NCBI GenBank assembly: GCA_027296925.1
Contig: JAPUIP010000832.1
Coordinates: 1 to 22,064 of the forward strand
Length of the DNA: 22,064 nucleotides
Direction of reading: 5' to 3'
Source of the DNA: Candidatus Poribacteria bacterium
Lineage (GTDB): Bacteria; Poribacteria; WGA-4E; PCPOR2b
Of the stretch, positions 17,241 through 22,064 are shown in pieces (the stretch's first letter is position 1; each line of letters starts with the position of its first letter). Made by a program: the position numbers and the translations under genes. The notes beneath the pieces are model-generated. The model ran no database searches. It was not told where the DNA came from and saw nothing but the letters and a program-made list of their open reading frames with translations.

Positions 17241-17303
17241 TGTGGATGCCTCCTTGTTTTTTCCGATTACCATAGAACGGATTGAAACTTCTCGAAATAG
17301 TCA

Positions 17304-17457
17304 GGACGCAGATGAACGCTGATTTTCAGAATGCGTCAAAAGCGATAGCGACAAAACGGCGCCGGCACGGTTGCCCGCCAGGCGGGGGTTGAATGAGATT
17401 CTGGTCCCATTGATGTTTCCGTTTTGATCTGCGCATATCTGCGTGAATCTGCGTTCC
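17304..17457. repeat. Inverted pair of CGCAGAT words
   Basis: GGACGCAGATGAACGCTGA (17304-17322) matches the reverse complement of ATCTGCGTGAATCTGCGTTCC (17437-17457) with a few mismatches. Each arm carries imperfect copies of an ACGCAGAT word. The 115 bases between them hold a GC-rich palindrome. Confidence 0.55.
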
Positions 17458-17572
17458 GCAAAGACAAATCGCCAAAAAAGTTTCAACGACATCGTAAGAA
17501 AACTGAGTCACGATCTGTGCTTGCTTTAGAAGCACAGTACGCACGTAACTAATTTTCAAAAACAAACTTTAC

Positions 17573-17644
17573 ATTTCAGATCGGCAGAAGCCTGAATCTA
17601 TCTGGCTTTTTCAATCCAAAATCCGCAATCCGAAATCTGAAATT
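17573..17644. repeat. Inverted pair with AATCCGAAATC words
   Basis: ATTTCAGATCGG (17573-17584) matches the reverse complement of CCGAAATCTGAAAT (17630-17643) apart from two extra bases. The right arm belongs to a run of AATCCAAA, ATCCGC and AATCCGAA words from 17613. Confidence 0.5.
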
Positions 17645-17726
17645 TAGTTATAATGCTCAGTATAGAGGAAAAGGGGAATAGTGTCAAGACAATTATTCTG
17701 GGCGTGGCGCTTTGAAAAATCTCAGT

Positions 17727-17755
17727 TTGATAACTTGCTGCATGTCGTGTATAAT
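17727..17755 (+). promoter_or_regulatory. Sigma70-type promoter before the epimerase gene
   Basis: TTGATA (17727-17732) and a perfect TATAAT (17750-17755) are 17 bases apart. Transcription should begin near 17762, giving an untranslated leader of about 90 bases before the ATG at 17851. It probably drives the epimerase gene and perhaps the creatininase gene after it. Confidence 0.75.
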
Positions 17756-17850
17756 AGAGTAATTTCAGAACTGGAATGGCTGAATGAGAGACGGACGGGA
17801 GGATTCCACTTCAATCTGTCCCAAATGGATAACGAGAATGGAGGAAAGGC

Positions 17851-18612
17851 ATGAGACCGAAGAAAGTCCTCATCACCGGTATGAGTGGACTCATTGGGGG
17901 TATCGTGGGCGATCATCTAGAAGGAAAGTTTGTCTTGAGCGCATTGAACCGTCGTCCCGTGCCGGAGGTAGAATGCCATCAGGCGGATATCGCCGACCTG
18001 GATGCCATCCAACCTGCTTTTGAGGGGGTAGACGTGGTTGTGCATCTGGCGGCGATGTCGCGGGGGAACGCGACATGGGAAGAGGTGCTGAATCATAACA
18101 TCATTGGAACTTACAACGTCTTTGAGGCGTCACGGCGGGCGGGCGTTAAACGCATTATCTACGCCAGCAGCGGCGCAACGGTCAGCAATTGGGAGCGGGA
18201 GTTTCCTTATAATGCGCTCACCGAAGGGCGTTACGATGCGGTTCCCGATACGTTGCCAACACTGACCCATGAATCCCCCACGCGGCCGAGCGGCCTTTAC
18301 GGGTGTAGCAAGATCTGCGGTGAGGCATTCGCCAGACATTTCGCGGATACTTACGGCATTTCCATCATCTGTCTGCGTATCGGCGCGGTTACCCGTGAAA
18401 ATCGGCCCACGCAGCCTCGTCACTTTTCGATCTGGTGCAGCCAGCGCGACATCGCGCAGATGGTTGAAAAGTGTATCGAGGCCCCCGAAGGCGTGCGATT
18501 TGATATCTTCTTTGCGGTGTCCAATAACAAGTGGAGTTACCGCGATATTTCACACGCCCGTGAGGTGGTTGGGTTTGAGCCGCAGGATGCTGCGGAGACA
18601 TACCGTGAATAA
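17851..18612 (+). CDS. NAD-dependent epimerase/dehydratase (extended SDR)
   Basis: A 253-residue soluble Rossmann-fold enzyme. The dinucleotide site is TGMSGLIGG (G10, G13, G16). The second strand has ALNRRP, then ADIADLDAI and VVVHLAAMS. The catalytic set is Ser in YASSGAT (about 106-107), Y150 and K154 in YGCSK. ICLRIGAVT follows the active site. Length and the short C-terminal substrate part suggest a uronate-dehydrogenase-like or sugar-nucleotide enzyme; the substrate cannot be read from the sequence. GGAGGAAAGG directly precedes the ATG. It lies downstream of a near-consensus promoter and 95 bases before the creatininase gene. Confidence 0.88.
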   Translation: MRPKKVLITGMSGLIGGIVGDHLEGKFVLSALNRRPVPEVECHQADIADLDAIQPAFEGVDVVVHLAAMSRGNATWEEVLNHNIIGTYNVFEASRRAGVKRIIYASSGATVSNWEREFPYNALTEGRYDAVPDTLPTLTHESPTRPSGLYGCSKICGEAFARHFADTYGISIICLRIGAVTRENRPTQPRHFSIWCSQRDIAQMVEKCIEAPEGVRFDIFFAVSNNKWSYRDISHAREVVGFEPQDAAETYRE

Positions 18613-18707
18613 CCTTCGGATTGTTATTTTTTGCCATTATTGTGGGGGCGGATTTGTACGTACTCCCGTCCTCTCTATCACAATGAGCTGAGAGTGGAGG
18701 AAACAAA

Positions 18708-19439
18708 ATGTCTCAAATCAAATCGGTTTTATTATGGAAAAACCAACGACGATATATCCGCGAAGCCCTTGACGACGGTACGCTCAAAGGCGCGATTATC
18801 CCGACAGGCAGCACCGAGCAACACAACGAACATCTGGCGATGATGCATGATACAGCCAGTGCCGTGCATGTCTCGAAGCTGGCGGCGCAAAAGCTGTTCC
18901 CGCAAGTGATTGTTACCACGCCGTTGGCGATTGGTGTATCGGAACACTGGATGGATCACAAGGGGACGTTGACGCTTCGTGCGGAAGTATTCGGCGAGGT
19001 GCTTTACGACGTTGCGGATAGCCTGCGCCGGCATGGGATTACAAACGTGCTGATTATCAACGGACATGCCGGCAACGCGGGCCCTATCCATGAACGGCTG
19101 GACGGCTTCCGCGAACGACTCGGCATCAACATAGACTTCCACTCCTATTGGGAGGCATATTCTCCGGAACTTGTCAAGGAGCAGATGGAGTCCGGCAACT
19201 GTCCGGGGCATGCCGCTGAGTTTGAAACCGCGTTTGCGCTGGAGGCGTTTCCGCAAAATGTCGATTGGGACGGCGTGGATTACGACAGCGCCAAGCTGAC
19301 GATTTCCGATCCGCGTCAGGCAGAAAGTGATCGCGCCTATCATCACGAAGCCAAGCTGGCAACCGCAGAGAAAGGGCAGGTGATGATTGATGTCGCCGTG
19401 GATTGGGTCGCTGAGCGGATGCGTGAAATGATCGGGTAG
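18708..19439 (+). CDS. Creatininase-family amidohydrolase
   Basis: A 243-residue cytoplasmic metal enzyme. Metal-binding motifs are clear: PTGSTEQHNEHL (E37, H39), MMHDT (D48), INGHAGN (H120) and HAAEFET (E171 or E173). GVSEHW (77-81) is the usual substrate loop. The family includes creatininase, mycofactocin MftE and FAPy deformylase ArfB. I do not see mycofactocin or riboflavin neighbours, so the exact reaction is open. GGAGG lies seven bases upstream of the ATG. It is followed by a hairpin of GGTATCAGG words that could end the transcript. Confidence 0.9.
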   Translation: MSQIKSVLLWKNQRRYIREALDDGTLKGAIIPTGSTEQHNEHLAMMHDTASAVHVSKLAAQKLFPQVIVTTPLAIGVSEHWMDHKGTLTLRAEVFGEVLYDVADSLRRHGITNVLIINGHAGNAGPIHERLDGFRERLGINIDFHSYWEAYSPELVKEQMESGNCPGHAAEFETAFALEAFPQNVDWDGVDYDSAKLTISDPRQAESDRAYHHEAKLATAEKGQVMIDVAVDWVAERMREMIG

Positions 19440-19446
19440 GCATTGG

Positions 19447-19498
19447 GGTATCAGGCGTCGGTATTTGAGCGGAGCCTTAAAACCGAACACCTGATACC
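19447..19498. repeat. Inverted GGTATCAGG repeat
   Basis: GGTATCAGG (19447-19455) pairs perfectly with CCTGATACC (19490-19498), and an inner CGGT pairs with ACCG. It lies between the creatininase and Uma2 genes. No T-run follows, so it is not a textbook terminator. Confidence 0.6.
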
Positions 19499-19531
19499 TG
19501 CATTACGCGATGAAGGGTGGAGGTGAAAATC

Positions 19532-20074
19532 ATGCCAGAAACGATGACGGCCGATGAGCTCCTCGTTTTACCCGATGATGGGTTTCGATACGAGTTAGTC
19601 AAAGGAGTCCTCAGAAAAATGCCACCCGCGGGTTTTGATCACGGTATCCGAACAATGGATCTCGGTGCGCGACTTCATAGGTACGTCAAGCGCAATAATA
19701 TCGGCAGAGTTGCAGCCGCTGAAACCGGCTTTCAGCTTGCCTGGAATCCAGACACTGTGCGAGCGCCGGACATCGCATTTGTTCGGCGAGATCGATTGCC
19801 ACCCACAGGGCAACGTGGCTATTTTCAAGGCACCCCCGATCTTGCTGTTGAGGTAGTCTCCCCCGGCGACTCCTCACGAGAGGTTGAAGAAAAAGTAGCC
19901 GACTGGCTCAATGCAGGAACTTCGCTTGTATGGGTTGTTCGTCCGCGAAACCGAACCGTTACCGTTTATCGTTCCCTGACAGATGTTGCAATATTAGCGC
20001 GGGCGGATACGCTTGATGGCGAATCGGTAATTCCGGGATTCCGTTGTCGTGTGGCAGAGATCTTCGACGAGTAA
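19532..20074 (+). CDS. Uma2 family endonuclease-like protein
   Basis: A 180-residue protein of the Uma2 (formerly DUF820) family, with a PD-(D/E)XK nuclease fold. Motifs are YELVKGVLRKMPPAG near the N-terminus, APDIAFV (D80), DLAVEVVSP (E107) and K121 in the helix EEKVADWLNAG. All catalytic positions are intact. The C-terminal VTVYR and IPGF strands fit the family. Uma2 genes are numerous in cyanobacteria and other multicellular or large-genome bacteria; the biological role is unknown. I start at ATG 19532, since GGAGGTG lies close upstream, rather than at an in-frame upstream ATG. It follows the creatininase gene by 92 bases, which hold a hairpin. Confidence 0.87.
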   Translation: MPETMTADELLVLPDDGFRYELVKGVLRKMPPAGFDHGIRTMDLGARLHRYVKRNNIGRVAAAETGFQLAWNPDTVRAPDIAFVRRDRLPPTGQRGYFQGTPDLAVEVVSPGDSSREVEEKVADWLNAGTSLVWVVRPRNRTVTVYRSLTDVAILARADTLDGESVIPGFRCRVAEIFDE

Positions 20075-20135
20075 CCCGACGAATCAACGCCTTACGCCAA
20101 TCACCAGCGCACGCTTTAATTTGAGGAGAACCCAA

Positions 20136-21035
20136 ATGCCACACCTTGTTGAACTCCAACCCGACCATCTGGACGAACTTTCTGACTTTTGTAACAGAAA
20201 TTTTGAATTTCATCAGGGACAGTTTGAGAAAGAAATCCTGCAAAATCGGATTTTCGAGGACCCAGATTATGAACTGGAGCACGGGTTTTTCCTGCGTGAA
20301 AAGGGACAAACGGTCGGTTTTATGGTTGGTGTGTTGCGCGGAAATGACGCATGGTTGAAGCTCTTCGCCGTTGACCGGGAACATCATCGAACTGGATTCG
20401 GGCGCATGATGTTGGCAGAGATCGAAGATCTGTTTCGACTGAGCGGTGCGACGTACGTGCATGTCCTGAACGCCTCACCGTACTATTTGATGCCGGGCTT
20501 GGATCCGCGCTATACGGAGGCGTTATGTTTTCTCCAATCGCACGGCTACACTTTTAATCGCTACGTTCACAACATGGCGGTCGACCTCACCGCAGATGAC
20601 TTCGATACCACGCAGGCGGAGTCAAAATTAGCGAGAACGGGGATCAAAGTGAGACGCCTGAAGCGCGAGGAGGAACAGACGTTTTACGAGTGGATGTTGG
20701 CAACCTGGAGCACGAACTGGACAACGGAATCGTGCAACTCGCTAAAAAATACGCCGGTGACCACCTTTCTTGCACTCGATCAAGACAACAATATTTGCGG
20801 TTTTGCTTCTTACGACGTGACGATGTTCCGCGGTGGATTTGGTCCCACGGGCGTGGAAGAACGGATGCGTGGCTTGGGACTCGGAAAAATTCTGCTGCTC
20901 CGTTGCCTCCGCGATATGAAAGATCGGGGGTATCGCCGTAGTGAGATCGGTTGGGTTGGGCCGATTTCATTCTACACCCACACGGTTGGCGCGAGAATCT
21001 GCGCGACGTTTATGCAGGGGAGTAAGGCGTTATAG
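20136..21035 (+). CDS. Tandem GNAT-family N-acetyltransferase
   Basis: A 299-residue cytoplasmic protein with two GNAT folds. The first (about 1-150) has LKLFAVDREHHRTGFGRMML (motif A, CoA-phosphate loop at 85-90). The second (about 170-299) has VTTFLALDQDNNICGFASYD and VEERMRGLGLGKILLLRCL (loop at about 244-250). In many tandem GNATs only one half binds acetyl-CoA productively; here both loops look intact. The substrate is not known. GAGGAG lies nine bases before ATG 20136, so this start is better than the open frame upstream, which overlaps the Uma2 gene. Confidence 0.85.
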   Translation: MPHLVELQPDHLDELSDFCNRNFEFHQGQFEKEILQNRIFEDPDYELEHGFFLREKGQTVGFMVGVLRGNDAWLKLFAVDREHHRTGFGRMMLAEIEDLFRLSGATYVHVLNASPYYLMPGLDPRYTEALCFLQSHGYTFNRYVHNMAVDLTADDFDTTQAESKLARTGIKVRRLKREEEQTFYEWMLATWSTNWTTESCNSLKNTPVTTFLALDQDNNICGFASYDVTMFRGGFGPTGVEERMRGLGLGKILLLRCLRDMKDRGYRRSEIGWVGPISFYTHTVGARICATFMQGSKAL

Positions 21036-21112
21036 AAAGCACAAATCAGTATCGTTTGCGTTGATTGACTGGCAGAAGTGGTTTCGGCATAGACACTGTG
21101 GGGATTAAAGAC

Positions 21113-21674
21113 GAAAGTGAGAAGGTGAGAAAAGCTTGCCCTAGGCTGATAGGGTGGAAAAACGGACCAGCGATTCTAGCCTGCCTGCTGCGCTGCACTT
21201 GGCCCAGATAGGCGGCAGACAGGACAAACGGAAGAACAGATGGTTGAAAAGATCCAATATCATTGGCAGTTAGATGTTTACAAGCTATCGGTTGAAGCGG
21301 CAATGGAGATTTAGGAATTTTCGAAGTCATTTCCCAAGCAGGAAACCTACAGTTTGACGGATCAGATTCGTCGGTCATCGAGATCCGTTTCGGGGCAGAT
21401 CGCTGAAGGGTGGCGGCGGAGAAAGTACCAAGCTGCTTTTGTGAACAAAATGAACGAAGCAGAAGGCGAAGCCGCTGAAACACAGGTCTGGCTCGAATAT
21501 ACAGTCAAGTGCGGTTACATACGTCGAGAAGATGGGACGAGATTGCACAAAACCTACGATCAGATTATTGGAAAACTGGTCAACATGGGAAATCAGCCTC
21601 AGAAGTGGATACTCAAACCGACCAAACCGTTGTAGCCTCGTTCCTCTGACTTTCACGCTTTCACACTTTCTCAC
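21113..21674. repeat. Inverted GTGAGAAAG word repeats flanking the S23-like gene
   Basis: GAAAGTGAGAAGGTGAGAAA (21113-21132) faces ACTTTCACGCTTTCACAC followed by TTTCTCAC (21649-21674). The arms are made of the same degenerate word in opposite orientation and bracket the broken four-helix-bundle gene. A second, smaller inverted pair, GCCTGCCTGCTGC (21179-21191) and GGCGGCAGACAGG (21211-21223), lies just before the gene. Confidence 0.55.
21240..21635 (+). pseudogene. Four-helix-bundle (S23-like) protein, amber codon at position 25
   Basis: Reading from ATG 21240 gives MVEKIQYHWQLDVYKLSVEA..., then TAG at 21312-21314, and on in the same frame to a second TAG at 21633-21635 (131 residues if joined). 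After the break come YSLTDQIRRSSRSVSGQIAE, AGEAAETQVWL-like and CGYI motifs typical of the four-helix-bundle/23S intervening-sequence protein family. Members usually have an aromatic or hydrophobic residue where the TAG falls, so one base change (TAT or TAC to TAG) explains it. TAG is an ordinary stop of several genes in this window, so suppression is unlikely. An internal TTG start at 21354 could make a truncated protein. Function of the family is unclear. Confidence 0.75.
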
Positions 21675-21693
21675 ATATCTCAAGGAGACAACG

Positions 21694-22064
21694 ATGCAAC
21701 TCAAATTTGCGTATCTGGGCACCTGGCACAGTCACGCCCCGATGCATGTTCGCGAGGCAGTGCAACGCCCGCACGAATTTCAGTGCGTTGGATTTTACGA
21801 CCCGGATCCGGAGGTGGTTGCGCAAAGACGGAAGGAGTGGCCTGAATCTTTCGTGTTTCCATCGATTGAAGCGGTGTTGGAGAGCGACGCCGAAGCAGTC
21901 ATCGTAGAGGGCCACGTTTACCAGAATCTGGATTACGCTGAGCAGGCGCTGGAAGCAGGAAAGCATGTTTTGCTCGAAAAACCCGCAGGGGTCGATTTGG
22001 CTCAACTGGCGCGAATTCATGAACTTTCGCAGCGCAAAGGGCTGGCCCTCCAAATGGCCTACAT
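21694..22064 (+). CDS. Gfo/Idh/MocA-family oxidoreductase, 3' end outside window
   Basis: The first 123 residues of an NAD(P)-dependent sugar or inositol oxidoreductase. The N-terminal Rossmann domain reads KFAYLGTWHSHAPMH, with GxxHxxH instead of the commoner GxGxxG. Then come CVGFYDPDPEV, the VIVEGHVYQNLDYAEQALEAG stretch, and HVLLEKPAG, with the conserved EKP lysine. The catalytic domain lies beyond the window end. AAGGAG lies eight bases before the ATG. The family oxidises or epimerises sugars and polyols, in keeping with the PhyH, ThuA-like and epimerase genes nearby. Confidence 0.87.
   Translation, partial: MQLKFAYLGTWHSHAPMHVREAVQRPHEFQCVGFYDPDPEVVAQRRKEWPESFVFPSIEAVLESDAEAVIVEGHVYQNLDYAEQALEAGKHVLLEKPAGVDLAQLARIHELSQRKGLALQMAY

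Larger units (their letters stand above)
17241..17726. other. Repeat-rich divergent intergenic region
   Basis: The gap lies between the minus-strand ThuA-like gene and the plus-strand epimerase promoter. It contains two inverted word repeats, listed separately, a CCCGCCAGGCGGG palindrome (17374-17386), and a TTATAAT box at 17648-17654 without a matching -35. Open frames here are short and made of repeat sequence. No gene is supported. Confidence 0.55.

Noticed and set aside
18732..19490. 252-residue antisense open frame
   Set aside because: It lies opposite the creatininase gene, whose metal motifs leave no doubt about the coding strand.
21312..21314. Pyrrolysine or amber suppression in the S23-like gene
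   Set aside because: TAG is the normal stop of at least six genes here, and the site fits a one-base change from a Tyr codon. No pyl genes are seen.
1..22064. CRISPR array, tRNA, rRNA or complete insertion sequence
   Set aside because: No regular 25-40 base repeats with spacers, no tRNA-like cloverleaf and no transposase motif were found.

Overview
The window looks like a contig from an uncultured, heterotrophic Gram-negative bacterium with moderate GC. The gene mix (phytanoyl-CoA-dioxygenase-like, ThuA-like, creatininase-like, Uma2, Gfo/Idh/MocA, UPF0182 and DUF5069 proteins, plus intergenic spacers made of short repeated words) is what I would expect of Candidatus Poribacteria or a relative. 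That assignment is inference from gene content only; there is no rRNA or tRNA in the window. An outer membrane is directly supported by two lipoproteins and a BamA-type barrel.

Layout. 1-1087: a 9-bp tandem repeat inside a 13-bp inverted pair, then a REC-PilZ response regulator on the minus strand. 1088-1829: no convincing gene. 1830-2462 (-): a membrane-anchored double-LysM protein. 2770-10613 (+): a good sigma70-type promoter followed by five co-directional genes: TPR lipoprotein, CsgG-like lipoprotein, a 980-residue fusion of HExxH peptidase, TolB-like propeller and BamA-like barrel, a 1068-residue UPF0182 membrane protein, and a small DUF5069 protein. Together they look like an envelope operon. 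10832-15644: pheA (+), a CPBP membrane protease with a zinc ribbon (-), a polysaccharide deacetylase carrying a +1 frameshift (+), and queG (+). 15641-17240 (-): a PhyH-family dioxygenase and a ThuA-like protein. 17727-21035 (+): a clear promoter, then an NAD-dependent epimerase/dehydrogenase, a creatininase-family amidohydrolase, a Uma2 nuclease and a tandem-GNAT acetyltransferase. 21240-22064 (+): a four-helix-bundle (S23-like) gene broken by an amber codon, then the start of a Gfo/Idh/MocA oxidoreductase cut by the window edge.

The most interesting signal is the DUF5069 gene. Its reading frame is interrupted by one UGA, exactly where I expect the family's conserved Cys (the YIYP-C-P motif). 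A perfect 5-bp hairpin with a UGGA loop begins 14 nt after the UGA, placing the loop 19 nt downstream. This matches the rules for a bacterial SECIS element, so the gene is a candidate undescribed selenoprotein at the end of the envelope operon. Other points of note are the peptidase-propeller-barrel fusion, an extra beta domain inserted in UPF0182, a PhyH protein with HxG instead of HxD, one CTAG that supplies the stop codons of two convergent genes, and a set of intergenic inverted pairs of short repeated words, a different word in each spacer.
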